A DNA stretch of 64,000 nt from Flavobacterium shii (GCF_025847235.1 NZ_JAOZEW010000026.1:1-64000); one strand, 5' to 3'; counted from the first letter of the stretch, positions 16,626 to 25,462 are shown. Numbers and translations are program-made. The notes: generated from the sequence alone by a model not told the origin.

Positions 16626-17417
16626 TTACGACTTTGTCAAATTAAACTCAGTCGCCAATATGCTATCAAGTTTTTCTGGTTCGAAAATATAACTTTGGGC
16701 TTTTCCGTTTTCAATAGACTTGAATGTGTTTTTAAATAGTATTTTTTTGCCTAATGCATTTTGTAAAACAACAACAAGATTTTGGGTAAAAAAGGAATCC
16801 GGATGGGTGGAATTATAATGATTAGCAGGTTTAAAATCAATCCATTCCTGAGGTGATAAATCAAAAGAATACAAGTCTTTCCATTCGTTATGTAATAAAT
16901 TTTGCAATATATAATCTCCGTTTTCAGCTTTTGCTATAGCAAAAGTTTCAGAACCTTGTTGTACAGCCGTAGAATCATTTAGTTTTAAAGGCTCTCTTAT
17001 TCCGTTGCCACCAAAGCCTAAATCGACCAAATATTCTTCGTCTTCAAGAGTTACAATAATTGCTATATGCGTTTTAGGATTTTCAGTAAGAGTTACCAAT
17101 GGACGAGCGGCAACAAAACGATACGAAATACCCATTTTTTGGAGCATTAGAGCAAACAAACCATTAAGTTCATAACAATACCCACCTCGCTTACGATTAA
17201 TGAGTTTATCGACAATATCGTTTCCTTGCAAAGAAATGGTTTTTCCTGCCTGAACATCTAAGTCTTCAAATGGTATAGTAAACAATTGGCATTGCATTAA
17301 TTTACTAATGCTTTTGATATTTGATTTAACATCGCCAACAAAATGTATTCTGTCCAAATAATCTTGTAAAACAAAATTACTTGAATCTATCGGATTTGAT
17401 TTTGCTTGTTTCGTCAT
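16626..17417 (-). CDS. Arylamine N-acetyltransferase (NAT)
   Basis: A 263-residue cytosolic enzyme with the complete NAT triad: Cys81 (RGGYCYELN), His117 (KTHIAIIV) and Asp132 (LVDLGFGG). It transfers acetyl from acetyl-CoA to aryl amines or hydrazines by a cysteine ping-pong mechanism. Length and domain order are normal. It begins a long minus-strand run of small enzymes, and its start is 29 bp from the end of the DUF6058-like gene upstream. Confidence 0.93.
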   Translation of the reverse strand: MTKQAKSNPIDSSNFVLQDYLDRIHFVGDVKSNIKSISKLMQCQLFTIPFEDLDVQAGKTISLQGNDIVDKLINRKRGGYCYELNGLFALMLQKMGISYRFVAARPLVTLTENPKTHIAIIVTLEDEEYLVDLGFGGNGIREPLKLNDSTAVQQGSETFAIAKAENGDYILQNLLHNEWKDLYSFDLSPQEWIDFKPANHYNSTHPDSFFTQNLVVVLQNALGKKILFKNTFKSIENGKAQSYIFEPEKLDSILATEFNLTKS

Positions 17418-17446
17418 CTCGTTATAAGTTTTAATTAACCGTTTGC

Positions 17447-18133
17447 TTAATTGTATTTTTGAATTAATTCATCCAGAGAGAATTCTTTTAGTAGTTTGTC
17501 GAGATATTTACCTCTACTACTTAATTCTCGCTGATAAGGAGCAAATGAACTTGTAACTTTGTTAAATTCGGTATTCAGTTCCTCTAGTTTTACTTTTTCT
17601 TCGGGAGTTAATATTGCAGACTTCTTTTCGATAAAATCAAGGATTCTTTTTACAGCAATTTCTTTTTCGATTATGGCATTTTCGTTATTGTTTATCGTAC
17701 AAATTCCATAAACACCTTTGCAGTAATAATCCCATTCTTCTTCCAGAGCTTCTTCGGCTTTATTGTGGTCTATTTTCTGATTTTCATCAAAAACATTTCC
17801 ATAAGCAAATGTTTTATGGTCGTGATTTTTTAAAAGTGATAATAGTTTTTCCTTAAACTTTGTTTTGAATTCGTCAGCGTTTGCATTTTCAGCATTTGCT
17901 TTTATAAGTTCCAAAATATTCTTAGGAAAGTATTTTCTTAGGATAGTAGTTTTATGACTATCATTTAAAGAAGAACTTATTGTTATTTCCGAATTTATGA
18001 TGTAAGACGGTTCAGGTATGAGTTTAGCCTCAATAAGTTGATGTAATTTATCTACAGAAAGTCGTACTGTTCTTGATATTTCTTCGAGTTCAATATAATT
18101 TTCTGCAATGTATTTTAAATTTAAATCCGCCAT
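17447..18133 (-). CDS. DUF6058-like protein
   Basis: A 228-residue soluble protein. The N-terminal YIAENYIELEEISRTVRLSV and LIEAKLIPEPSYII read as a short helix-turn-helix-like segment. The middle carries YCKGVYGICT, and the C-terminal half is alpha-helical and charged. This order matches what I recall of DUF6058, a family linked by name to natural-product loci, but without known activity. It lies in a same-strand run with NAT and GNAT genes. The name is tentative. Confidence 0.55.
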   Translation of the reverse strand: MADLNLKYIAENYIELEEISRTVRLSVDKLHQLIEAKLIPEPSYIINSEITISSSLNDSHKTTILRKYFPKNILELIKANAENANADEFKTKFKEKLLSLLKNHDHKTFAYGNVFDENQKIDHNKAEEALEEEWDYYCKGVYGICTINNNENAIIEKEIAVKRILDFIEKKSAILTPEEKVKLEELNTEFNKVTSSFAPYQRELSSRGKYLDKLLKEFSLDELIQKYN

Positions 18134-18168
18134 TTTGTTTGGTTTTATCGTTTTATTGCGATTAAAAA

Positions 18169-18699
18169 TTATTCTAAGAAAGCCGCTGGATATTTCACCA
18201 TTCCGCTTACGCCATCTAATCCATTTTCGGTTAACGAAATTACCATACAGTTTTCTGCAGGAACGTCAAACGGCATTTCGATATTATATTTGTTCGTTAG
18301 TTCATATCCAAATCTTGGGTAATAGTTTTCATGACCCAAAAGAATTATCGATTTGTAACCTAATTTTTTTGCGATAGCATGACTTTCTAGAATCAGTTTT
18401 GCACCAATTCCTTTTCCTTGAAATTCTGGTTTTACCGAAACTGGAGCCAAAGCAAGAGAATCAAATGTTTGGTCTTTGTTTTCGATTTGTAATTTGGTTA
18501 GCAAAATATGTCCAACTATTTCATTGTCGACTTCGGCAACAAGTGATAATTCTGGGATAAATGCATCCGAGTTTCTTAGTTTCTCTACCAGAAATTGTTC
18601 TTTATGATCGCTGTGCTCTTCATTTTTAAATGCTTCCTCAATGATTTCAAAAACTTTTGCGTAATCGTCTTTATTTTCTTGGCGTATGGTAACTTCCAT
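18169..18699 (-). CDS. GNAT-family N-acetyltransferase (YhbS-like)
   Basis: A 176-residue protein with the acetyl-CoA binding motif in LAPVSVKPEFQGKGIGAKLI (about residues 85-104, QGKGIG). This is followed by SIILLGHENYYPRFGYE, the pattern of the YhbS/YjhB type of small-molecule acetyltransferases. Substrate unknown. It lies 15 bp from the start-side PhzF gene, so the two are probably cotranscribed. Confidence 0.9.
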   Translation of the reverse strand: MEVTIRQENKDDYAKVFEIIEEAFKNEEHSDHKEQFLVEKLRNSDAFIPELSLVAEVDNEIVGHILLTKLQIENKDQTFDSLALAPVSVKPEFQGKGIGAKLILESHAIAKKLGYKSIILLGHENYYPRFGYELTNKYNIEMPFDVPAENCMVISLTENGLDGVSGMVKYPAAFLE

Positions 18700-18714
18700 G
18701 ATTGTTTAAATGTT

Positions 18715-19503
18715 TTATTCTATCCAGCATGTTCCTGTAGAATATGTTTTTGCTTTTCCGCTTATTAAAACTCTTTCGCCGTTATCAACACAATACAAGG
18801 TGCCTTCTCGTTCCGATAGTTGTTTTGCATGCATTTCTTTTTTACCAAGTTGTTCGCTCCAATAGGGTATTAACGAACAATGGGCAGAACCTGTAACAGG
18901 ATCTTCGAGAATAGAGGCTTGTGAGGTAAAAAATCGCGAAACAAAATCGCAATGAGTTCCTTTTGCAGTTACTATAACTCCGCCTGGATCAAGGTTTAAT
19001 TTATCAAAAGTTTGTCTGTCGATTACGATGTCTCTAATTTCTTGTTCGGTTTCGTAGATTAAAACGTAATCTCTCGATTTTAAAACCGCTTTAGGCTGAA
19101 TGTTTAATGAATCTCTGATAATCTCCGGAAGTTCACTAGGAACAGGTTTCCTAGACGGAAAATTCAAAGTATACATGTCTTTATCAATAGTTACGATTAA
19201 TTCACCGCTTAAAGTATCAAATAGGATTGTGTTTTCGGGATAATTAAGAATCGATTTTAAAGTGTGAGCCGTTGCCAAAGTTGCATGACCGCATAAATCC
19301 ATTTCAATTTCGGGTGTAAACCAGCGTAAGTGAACTCTTTTATCGTTAACAACATAAAAAGCAGTTTCAGGAACGGCATTTTCTTTTGCAATTTTTAAAA
19401 GGATTTCGTCAGGCAACCAATTTTCTAATGGAACAACGCAAGCAGGATTTCCTCCGAAGATTTTATCTGTGAATGCGTCTATTTGATATAAGTTTAATTT
19501 CAT
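18715..19503 (-). CDS. PhzF-family epimerase/isomerase
   Basis: A 262-residue protein of the PhzF family, related in fold to diaminopimelate epimerase. It has the opening QIDAFTDKIFGGNPACVVPL, the catalytic Glu46 (VPETAFY), DLCGHATLATAH (about 70-81) and DPVTGSAHC near 217. Members isomerise trans-2,3-dihydro-3-hydroxyanthranilate in phenazine makers; most others, including those in Bacteroidota, have no known substrate. No phenazine genes lie nearby, so a phenazine role is not implied. Confidence 0.9.
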   Translation of the reverse strand: MKLNLYQIDAFTDKIFGGNPACVVPLENWLPDEILLKIAKENAVPETAFYVVNDKRVHLRWFTPEIEMDLCGHATLATAHTLKSILNYPENTILFDTLSGELIVTIDKDMYTLNFPSRKPVPSELPEIIRDSLNIQPKAVLKSRDYVLIYETEQEIRDIVIDRQTFDKLNLDPGGVIVTAKGTHCDFVSRFFTSQASILEDPVTGSAHCSLIPYWSEQLGKKEMHAKQLSEREGTLYCVDNGERVLISGKAKTYSTGTCWIE

Positions 19504-19527
19504 TGTAAGTTAGTTTTGTGTTTTTTA

Positions 19528-19676
19528 TTTAACACATAGAAAGATAGAATGAATTTTCTAAAAAGAGATAAATAAGAAAGCTATGCTTTTTCTCATAGTT
19601 ACTCTATTGTGTTTTAATGTAAGAGAGAGAAACGACTTCAGAATACATCAATAAACTATGTTTCTATGTGGTGAAA
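19528..19676. repeat. Palindromic intergenic element, copy B
   Basis: The left arm TTTAACACATAGAAAGATAG and right arm CTATGTTTCTATGTGGTGAA match copy A with a few changes. The interior has diverged (AAGCTATGCTTTTTCTCATAG remnant). It abuts the stop codon of the VOC gene. Confidence 0.75.
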
Positions 19677-20039
19677 TTACTCTCCAGTAAATATTATTTT
19701 GTTGCCAAAAGGGTCAATAACTTCTACACAGTAGATTTTTTCGTTCCAGAAAGCTTTTTCAATTCCGGGTTTGTTGTATTTATAGTTTTTCTGAATCAGT
19801 TTTTGATGATAGTCTTTTAAACCAACAAAATCTTTAATAATTATTTTTGCTCCAGGCGAACAATCTCCATGATGCTCACTTAAATGAATTTCGATTCCGT
19901 CGAGAGAAATGCGAATATATAATGGCGAATTTTCTTCAAAAGTATGTTCGTCAAGAATTTCAAAACCAAGCCAATCAACATAAAATTCGACAGCTTTTTT
20001 ATAATCAAAAATTCTAAAAATGGGTCTTATAATTGCCAT
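19677..20039 (-). CDS. VOC-superfamily (glyoxalase/bleomycin-resistance-like) protein
   Basis: A 120-residue single VOC domain: IIRPIFRIFDYKKAVEFYVD opens the first beta-alpha-beta unit, EIHLSEHHGDC supplies candidate metal ligands, and VEVIDPFGNKIIF is the classic closing strand. It belongs to the glyoxalase superfamily branch found widely in Bacteroidota. It could act as a metal-dependent isomerase/dioxygenase or a drug-binding protein; the substrate is unknown. Confidence 0.88.
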   Translation of the reverse strand: MAIIRPIFRIFDYKKAVEFYVDWLGFEILDEHTFEENSPLYIRISLDGIEIHLSEHHGDCSPGAKIIIKDFVGLKDYHQKLIQKNYKYNKPGIEKAFWNEKIYCVEVIDPFGNKIIFTGE

Positions 20040-20085
20040 GATTCGTTTTTTAGATGATTAAAATGATGTTTTTTGTTTTCAATGC

Positions 20086-20118
20086 AGACCTAACAGGTTT
20101 CAAAAACCTGTTAGGTCT
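20086..20118. repeat. AGACCTAACAGGTTT palindrome
   Basis: The perfect arms AGACCTAACAGGTTT and AAACCTGTTAGGTCT surround a 3-bp loop. There is no U-run on either side, so this looks like a dispersed REP-type palindrome rather than an optimal terminator. Confidence 0.7.
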
Positions 20119-20164
20119 AATCCTAAATATGCCAATGTTTTATTTACTCTTAATTCAGTATCAA

Positions 20165-20674
20165 TTACTTTTTTCTTTCATTAACAAGAAGCTTTAATGA
20201 ATTGATATAATCAGTATCAAATTCTATCACTCTTATTTTATTTGGGTTTATACTTAGTTCACCACCAAATTTGCCTCTTGTTTCAAGAAAATCGATAACC
20301 AGTTCTTCATCATCCAGTTTTATTAATTTACCTAGATAAACGGATTTTTCAGATTTTTTTGCAATCTGGAAAATCTCATATTTATTTGTTATAAAGGTAA
20401 GTATAGAAGATAAATCTCGTAGCGGAATTATTTCATCTGAGTTGGTTTTTAAGCCTTTCAATCTAATTACACTTTCTGTAAATACATTATCGCTATCTCG
20501 AGTAATAGACTGTATATTTTTGTTTTTCAAAATTACATAACCATCAATTATAAAGTCAACGGGATTGTTTTTGATTAAAATCCAATCGTCGGTATAATCA
20601 ATAAGAAAACCAGTGAATATTTCTTTTCTGTCTTCAAATTCGATTGAAATTAATTGTCTTAGGTAATTGTCCAT
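20165..20674 (-). CDS. Uncharacterised protein with Sm-like N-terminal strand pattern
   Basis: A 169-residue soluble protein. Residues 7-60 (LISIEFEDRKEIFTGFLIDY, then DDWILIKNN and GYVILKN) follow the strand pattern of small beta-barrel Sm/PRC-like domains. A second such stretch follows at about 115-150 (GKLIKLDDEELVIDF). It starts one base downstream of the tautomerase stop, so the two are coupled. No family is assigned. Confidence 0.65.
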   Translation of the reverse strand: MDNYLRQLISIEFEDRKEIFTGFLIDYTDDWILIKNNPVDFIIDGYVILKNKNIQSITRDSDNVFTESVIRLKGLKTNSDEIIPLRDLSSILTFITNKYEIFQIAKKSEKSVYLGKLIKLDDEELVIDFLETRGKFGGELSINPNKIRVIEFDTDYINSLKLLVNERKK

Positions 20675-20675
20675 T

Positions 20676-21089
20676 TTATTGATTGTTACTTAATTGCTTT
20701 AAATGCTTTGGTTCCTGAATTTCACCATTTCCAAACGACCAGTTTTCACCACCATTATTTTCCAGTAAAATTATAATAATATCACTTTTTAAAATCTCGG
20801 TTGTACTCGAAATTCTAGTTGCAATCGGAGCATATAATTTTGTTTTTTGCTCTTTTGTTCTTCCTTGTCCAGCGGTTATTTGAACATAAATAATGTTTTC
20901 TGAATGGGTAATGCCAAGATAACTCTTCGGAAATTTAATCTGAGAGGTTTCTAGTTCTTCGATTACATGAAAATAATCATCTTGCGGAATATTGAATTCC
21001 TGAATTAATGATTCATGTATCGAGATTGAAATGTTCTCTTTGGTTTCTTGCGATAATTTTTTTGGTAAACTTATTCTAACAAATGGCAT
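20676..21089 (-). CDS. Tautomerase-superfamily protein
   Basis: A 137-residue protein beginning Met-Pro (MPFVRISLPKKLSQETKE). After Met removal this gives the N-terminal catalytic proline of the tautomerase (4-oxalocrotonate/MIF) superfamily. YVQITAGQGRTKEQKTKLYA fits the Tautomerase_2 branch, and the length matches these fused two-unit forms. Substrate unknown. It is flanked at 1-2 bp by neighbouring genes in the same direction, indicating an operon. Confidence 0.82.
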   Translation of the reverse strand: MPFVRISLPKKLSQETKENISISIHESLIQEFNIPQDDYFHVIEELETSQIKFPKSYLGITHSENIIYVQITAGQGRTKEQKTKLYAPIATRISSTTEILKSDIIIILLENNGGENWSFGNGEIQEPKHLKQLSNNQ

Positions 21090-21091
21090 AA

Positions 21092-21700
21092 TTATCCTTT
21101 TACTTGTTCAATTAATTCGAGTCTTTTTACAATTGTGTTTTTCTTTAATATCGTTCCGGGCGATAATACGGCGTTTGCCCCAATCTTGGAATTATCTCCA
21201 ACCAATGAGCCAAATTTTTCACTTCCTGTTTCGATAATTTCATCATTATACAAAACCGAAATCTTCTTTATCGCTCTTTCGTTATAATGATTGGCAGCGA
21301 TAGAACCTGCTTCAAAATTGATATTGCTACCAATGATACTATTCCCGATATAATTAAAATGCGCAACAGCTGTTAAAGAGCATATAATGCTATTTTTAAT
21401 TTCACAACCGGGACCTATTTTTACGGAATTCCCAAGATAAACACCTTCTCTAAAATAAGCATGTGCACCAACATAACAATTCTCACCAATAATTGCTGGC
21501 GATTTTATAGTAACACCATTTTCGATTGTTGCGGTTTTATGAATAGCAACGTTGTCTTTTATGGTGTAATTGTCGTCGAGTGTTAGAATTGTTTTTTTTA
21601 TAATTTCCTTAAGATTATCGGTAATATTCCAAGGTTGTAAGTTGGTCAGGTTTGAGAATAGTAAAGAAAAATCGTTTATATAATCATCAATATGTATCAT
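21092..21700 (-). CDS. Left-handed beta-helix (hexapeptide repeat) acyl/nucleotidyltransferase-like protein
   Basis: A 202-residue protein whose residues 45-195 are hexapeptide repeats (AIHKTATIENGVTIKSPAII, GENCYVGAHAYFREGVYLG, IGANAVLSPGTILKK). They build a left-handed beta-helix as in LpxA/LpxD and GlmU C-terminal domains. HFNYIGNSIIG supplies a candidate catalytic His. It may acylate a sugar or be a truncated GlmU-like domain; there is no nucleotidyltransferase domain. It is tightly packed between the tautomerase and DUF1801 genes. Confidence 0.8.
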   Translation of the reverse strand: MIHIDDYINDFSLLFSNLTNLQPWNITDNLKEIIKKTILTLDDNYTIKDNVAIHKTATIENGVTIKSPAIIGENCYVGAHAYFREGVYLGNSVKIGPGCEIKNSIICSLTAVAHFNYIGNSIIGSNINFEAGSIAANHYNERAIKKISVLYNDEIIETGSEKFGSLVGDNSKIGANAVLSPGTILKKNTIVKRLELIEQVKG

Positions 21701-21701
21701 T

Positions 21702-22076
21702 TCAATCTAATTTATTTTTGATTTCTCCACTTTTGTAAAGGTCAACTGCTTTCTTTAAAATTGACTTTAGGGTGTCTATTGGTAAATCTTCGTTTGGGTC
21801 AAGTAACATTGTTTTCATCCGCGAGCGTTTTCCGGCTATTAATTCAGGATTATCAAAGTGTTTTCCCTCGACGATTCCGAGATAAGGTTTGTTATTTGTT
21901 TTATGAACCCACAAATAGCAAAACATCTTTCCTTTATAACAGAAAAAAGGCATGTCATATTTTAAAGTATGGGTGATTTCAGAATCTTGCGAAAGAATAA
22001 TTTGTCGTAATGCAAGCAAACAACCTTTATTAGGTTCTTCTTGTTTTAGGTAGAAATTATCAAGTTCTAAACTCAT
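21702..22076 (-). CDS. DUF1801 (YdhG-like) protein
   Basis: A 124-residue protein from MSLELDNFYLKQEEP. Downstream are LRQIILSQDSEITHTLKYDM, FFCYKGKMFCYLW and KHFDNPELIAGKRSRMKTML, matching the YdhG/DUF1801 fold found near small enzymes. The start at 22076 is preferred over one at 22118, which adds a 14-residue tail translated from intergenic DNA. Function unknown. Confidence 0.8.
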   Translation of the reverse strand: MSLELDNFYLKQEEPNKGCLLALRQIILSQDSEITHTLKYDMPFFCYKGKMFCYLWVHKTNNKPYLGIVEGKHFDNPELIAGKRSRMKTMLLDPNEDLPIDTLKSILKKAVDLYKSGEIKNKLD

Positions 22077-22109
22077 TTTGTGTTTTTGTTTTATCTGTGG
22101 TGGGGAAAT

Positions 22110-22190
22110 TAACCGCAAAGGTCACAAAGATTTACGCAAGGTTCACAAAGTTTTTTAATCCTTTCAATCCTTTTAATCTGTGGCAGAAAA
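22110..22190. repeat. AACCGCAAAG mosaic repeat running into the next gene
   Basis: TTAACCGCAAAGGTCACAAAG, TTTACGCAAGG and TTTTAATCTGTGGCAGAAAA are the same modules as at 9158. The last module overlaps the 3' end of the GNAT gene at 22173 and supplies its final codons and stop. Confidence 0.75.
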
Positions 22191-22709
22191 ATCAATAATC
22201 AATTTCATCATTATATCTGTTTGCGGATCATTTCCTAATTTAAAAATGTGTTTGTCAAATTCGACAAAGCCATTTTTTTTATAAAAAGCCAATGCTCTAT
22301 GGTTTTCTTCCCAAACGCCAAGCCATACATAACCTACTTTTCTTTCTTTGGCTATTTGTAGTGCTTTGTCATACAAAAGTTGTCCGACCTTTTTTCCTAA
22401 GAATTCTCTCGAAACATAAATACGTTCTATTTCTAAGGCATTATTGTCTCCCAGTTCAGTTTGTGCTTTTCCTGAGTTCATCTTTAAATACCCAATAACT
22501 TCATCATTCAATACTGCAAAGAAGAATTTAGAATCTGGATTTTCGATTTCATTTTTAAGTTTATCAAAGGCAAAACTACTAGACAGATAACTGTTCATGT
22601 TTTCCTCAGTATTAGGTAATGAAAAAGTTTCTAAGAAAGTTTGTCTCCCGATATTTTGCAGCTTTTCAATATCTGCAATTGTTACTTTTTCGATTCTAAT
22701 AGATTCCAT
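22173..22709 (-). CDS. GNAT-family N-acetyltransferase
   Basis: A 178-residue GNAT protein with IYVSREFLGKKVGQLLYDKA as the acetyl-CoA loop (about residues 95-114). VGYVWLGVWEENHRALAFYK and NGFVEFDKHIF form the C-terminal signature of the PaiA-like group. The last residues (SATD) are encoded by an inserted intergenic repeat, so the native C-terminus may have been replaced. Substrate unknown. Confidence 0.9.
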   Translation of the reverse strand: MESIRIEKVTIADIEKLQNIGRQTFLETFSLPNTEENMNSYLSSSFAFDKLKNEIENPDSKFFFAVLNDEVIGYLKMNSGKAQTELGDNNALEIERIYVSREFLGKKVGQLLYDKALQIAKERKVGYVWLGVWEENHRALAFYKKNGFVEFDKHIFKLGNDPQTDIMMKLIIDFSATD

Positions 22710-22745
22710 GGATTGGTGATAAATTTTTTTTTACTAAATTAATAT

Positions 22746-23108
22746 TTATTCCTCTTTTCTCCAAAGCAAGAATTCTTCATTATCTGTGCTTGACATTGAA
22801 TAAATGAAGTTTTCAAAATTAAAATTTTCATATTTTGACACGATATCATAAACTCTTTCGAATCCTTTTGATCCTTGAGGAATTAAACAACCAGAATTCT
22901 TGCCAATTAATGCTAGCCAGACATCAGGAGCAAAAGGACCTTCATCAGTATTTATCAATTTTATTGCCTCAATATCTTTCCATAAAATCTCCTCTGTTTT
23001 TCTTCTGGGATGTTCCACTTTTATGGATTCTTCGGTTGTTGTTATATGATATTCATCCTCAGGGTTTTTAGGTTCTGATTTTCCAAATAATCTGTCAAGT
23101 ATTCCCAT
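22746..23108 (-). CDS. Uncharacterised small protein (120 residues)
   Basis: A soluble protein opening MGILDRLFGKSEPKNPEDEY. Its core IKVEHPRRKTEEILWKDIEA and DVWLALIGKNSGCLIPQGSK resembles a small PH-like fold. No catalytic motif or signal is visible. The gene lies upstream of a run of unknown and immunity-like proteins on the same strand. Confidence 0.65.
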   Translation of the reverse strand: MGILDRLFGKSEPKNPEDEYHITTTEESIKVEHPRRKTEEILWKDIEAIKLINTDEGPFAPDVWLALIGKNSGCLIPQGSKGFERVYDIVSKYENFNFENFIYSMSSTDNEEFLLWRKEE

Positions 23109-23221
23109 AGTTTAGATTTAATTTCTTTTTTAAATAAAAGATAATGTGAAAATTTTCTGTATTCCTAAGAAATGTTTGAAGATCACAATGCTTATTTGCG
23201 ATACATTAAGTGAATTATAAG

Positions 23222-23722
23222 CTACTCAAAACGCCAATTTTCTAATGCTAATGTAATGATTACATCTGGCCAAGTTTCATAATTAACCAAATTAGGCAGT
23301 ATGGGGATTATACTTGTTGATATCCATTTATCATGTCCTATAATATACATTGATGCATCGTAATTAAGTTTCTTATTAAATGGATTTGTAACCTTTAATA
23401 ACATTTGTTTATTTGTCCTGTCTGTTGCGTTTTGGGAAAAATCAATTTCGATTGTTCTTTTTGGATTTAGGTTCTTATTAACTACTGTCATCGAATAAAT
23501 AGAATTGTCCTTTATTATTGTTTCGATATATAATTTTTCGGAAGGGTATATTTGAAGAACTTTTTCTTTAACAAAATAGGGCGAATTGGGAACTTGCATA
23601 GTATAATTATTTTTAGCATCTGCGATTAGTTCCAATTTAAAAGAATCTCTATTGGTTTTTGTATTCTGTGAGTTGCATACAACGAATAATAAAATAGCAA
23701 AAAGTGTAAATGTTTTTCTCAT
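23222..23722 (-). CDS. Exported uncharacterised protein
   Basis: A 166-residue protein with a clear signal peptide (MRKTFTLFAILLFVVCNSQN). The Cys at residue 16 could serve as a lipobox cysteine, or cleavage may follow NSQ. The mature part is beta-rich and acidic with no family recognised. Probably periplasmic or outer-membrane associated. Confidence 0.65.
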   Translation of the reverse strand: MRKTFTLFAILLFVVCNSQNTKTNRDSFKLELIADAKNNYTMQVPNSPYFVKEKVLQIYPSEKLYIETIIKDNSIYSMTVVNKNLNPKRTIEIDFSQNATDRTNKQMLLKVTNPFNKKLNYDASMYIIGHDKWISTSIIPILPNLVNYETWPDVIITLALENWRFE

Positions 23723-23765
23723 TTTAGAAAGAATAATTATTAATAAACCCGATTGAATATAAATT

Positions 23766-24437
23766 TTATTCTGTCAATTGCTTTTTCATTTCAATATTAA
23801 AACTGAATTGTTCTTCAACTGGGATTTCTCTACGGCTATTTTTGTTTATGTCTTTGCCTTCTTTACTCCAAAGAAAGGGTTGAAAATTAAAAACCTTATT
23901 TCCATCTAATTTAGAAACTTCAGCTTTCCAGTTTTCCCATCTTTGATTTCTATAAAATTCATCCAAATCATTATTAAAACAAAACAATAAAAACTCGCTG
24001 TATGTTATTTCTAGTGGCTCATATTCTAGATTGTCTGGAGCGAAATAATATATATTTCCCAAATCACTTCCTAAATCTCCTCCATTCAAAATAAAAAATC
24101 CTCCAATAGCATCATCAGCAATTAATAATAATCTCGGATTTTCGCCAAACTCCTCCGTAAATTTCCCGATATTCCAATCGGGTAACGAACGATTTAGTTT
24201 TTCATTTCCTGAGCCAAGGATTCTAATCCAGCCATTATCAACTAATATTCCTCCTGTACTGAAAATAATAGCACCCATTGGGGAACGTGTAGAAACCTGA
24301 GTTTTATATAATGCCTCTTTTGCCTTTGCATCATCAACTGCTAGGATTTCTATTTTGTTTTTGGCATCATTAATCCACTCGGTTACAATCTCCCAACCTG
24401 GATCTTCTTTATTTATTAATTCTTCTATGTTTTTCAT
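23766..24437 (-). CDS. DUF2625-family protein
   Basis: A 223-residue protein from MKNIEELINKEDPGWEIVTE. The features I associate with DUF2625 are present: TQVSTRSPMGAIIFSTGGIL, VDNGWIRILGSGNEKLNRSL and FFILNGGDLGSDLGNIYYFA. The start at 24437 leaves a 10-bp gap from the upstream DUF4265 gene; a start at 24485 would overlap it. Function unknown. Its fold and neighbourhood (DUF4265, SMI1/KNR4) are reminiscent of SUKH-type immunity proteins. Confidence 0.8.
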   Translation of the reverse strand: MKNIEELINKEDPGWEIVTEWINDAKNKIEILAVDDAKAKEALYKTQVSTRSPMGAIIFSTGGILVDNGWIRILGSGNEKLNRSLPDWNIGKFTEEFGENPRLLLIADDAIGGFFILNGGDLGSDLGNIYYFAPDNLEYEPLEITYSEFLLFCFNNDLDEFYRNQRWENWKAEVSKLDGNKVFNFQPFLWSKEGKDINKNSRREIPVEEQFSFNIEMKKQLTE

Positions 24438-24447
24438 TTGTCGATTT

Positions 24448-24912
24448 TTAATACCAATGATTATCTGACAAATCGGGTTCGGCATAACTTATAATCTTGT
24501 TATCTTCTAACTCAATTAGTTTTTCTCTTATTGGTTCATATTTTACGGTAGCAGGAATCTGTACCACAAAATAGTCATCATTAAATTTTTCAGACTCACA
24601 ACCGAGTGTGTTGAATATTTCACGTAAATCGTTGGCTAGGATGTTTTTGTCCAATACAATAACTTGAATTGTAGAATTTCCCGAGTGTTCAATTGTTTCT
24701 CGGTACGTTAATTTTTGTTCTTTCTCATCAAATTCTGCAAACACAACATCTTCGAAAGAAACGGGTGCGTAAAACGGAATGTTATCTAGTTTGTATAATC
24801 CTTTTTCGGCATCTACAATGGTTGCCCATAATGTTTCTACAGCTGGTTCGTTAAGGACATTGCTGAAAAATCTAAAAAGTATTTTGACATAATTGTCTTG
24901 TTCTTGAGTCAT
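24448..24912 (-). CDS. DUF4265-family protein
   Basis: A 154-residue soluble protein. ETLWATIVDAEKGLYKLDNI-PFYAPVSFEDVVFAEFDE is the DUF4265 signature, and the C-terminal half is a ferredoxin-like beta-alpha repeat (IQVIVLDKNILANDLREIFN). DUF4265 proteins are often found near polymorphic-toxin immunity genes. No toxin gene lies in this window. Confidence 0.72.
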   Translation of the reverse strand: MTQEQDNYVKILFRFFSNVLNEPAVETLWATIVDAEKGLYKLDNIPFYAPVSFEDVVFAEFDEKEQKLTYRETIEHSGNSTIQVIVLDKNILANDLREIFNTLGCESEKFNDDYFVVQIPATVKYEPIREKLIELEDNKIISYAEPDLSDNHWY

Positions 24913-24940
24913 TTTATTTAAATGCTATGGTATTATTATA

Positions 24941-25462
24941 TTATAATTTGTCTCCCCATTCACTAGGGTCAAAAGGTTCGAATTCTCTTTCGGAAAATGC
25001 ATCGGTTAAAATTCCCGAGGAACACAACCAAGTTATGGTTTCTTCTAGATTTTTTCCTGCTTTGTATATCTTTCCGCTATTTCTTGGCAAAACGTAATAT
25101 TCGTTTTTATAAAGAATAATTTCATCTCCATCAAATGTATCTCCAATTCTTACAGTCCCAAAGCCTCGGGATAAAACTTCTTCTTTTGTCAAAACATCCT
25201 TTCCTTCATCCCAAAACCAATATTCGGTAAGTCGGTTTTTCCACTCATCGATGGTTACTATTATTGTTTCAGGAAGATATATCCTTACATATGTTCCGCC
25301 AAGAATTCCGCTTCCGTAGGTTAAAACATATTCTTTATAATCATCATCAAAACTAATGTTTAGTGTTTGCTCACAAGCTTCAATGTCTTCATATTCAGCA
25401 AGGAACAAGTCGGTTTTGTTAGTGTTGTAATTCGGAATTACTTTATAATTATCGAAGTTCAT
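24941..25462 (-). CDS. SMI1/KNR4 (SUKH) family protein
   Basis: A 173-residue SUKH-fold protein: DIEACEQTLNISFDDDYKEY-VLTYGSGILGG is the conserved N-terminal motif, and the C-terminus (SGKIYKAGKNLEETITWLCS) closes the fold. Bacterial members are commonly immunity proteins against contact-dependent or secreted toxins, but some are housekeeping. Three same-strand neighbours may be coregulated. Confidence 0.83.
   Translation of the reverse strand: MNFDNYKVIPNYNTNKTDLFLAEYEDIEACEQTLNISFDDDYKEYVLTYGSGILGGTYVRIYLPETIIVTIDEWKNRLTEYWFWDEGKDVLTKEEVLSRGFGTVRIGDTFDGDEIILYKNEYYVLPRNSGKIYKAGKNLEETITWLCSSGILTDAFSEREFEPFDPSEWGDKL

Noticed and set aside
18715..19503. Phenazine biosynthesis from the PhzF homologue
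   Set aside because: No other phz genes nearby; PhzF-like proteins are widespread with unknown roles.
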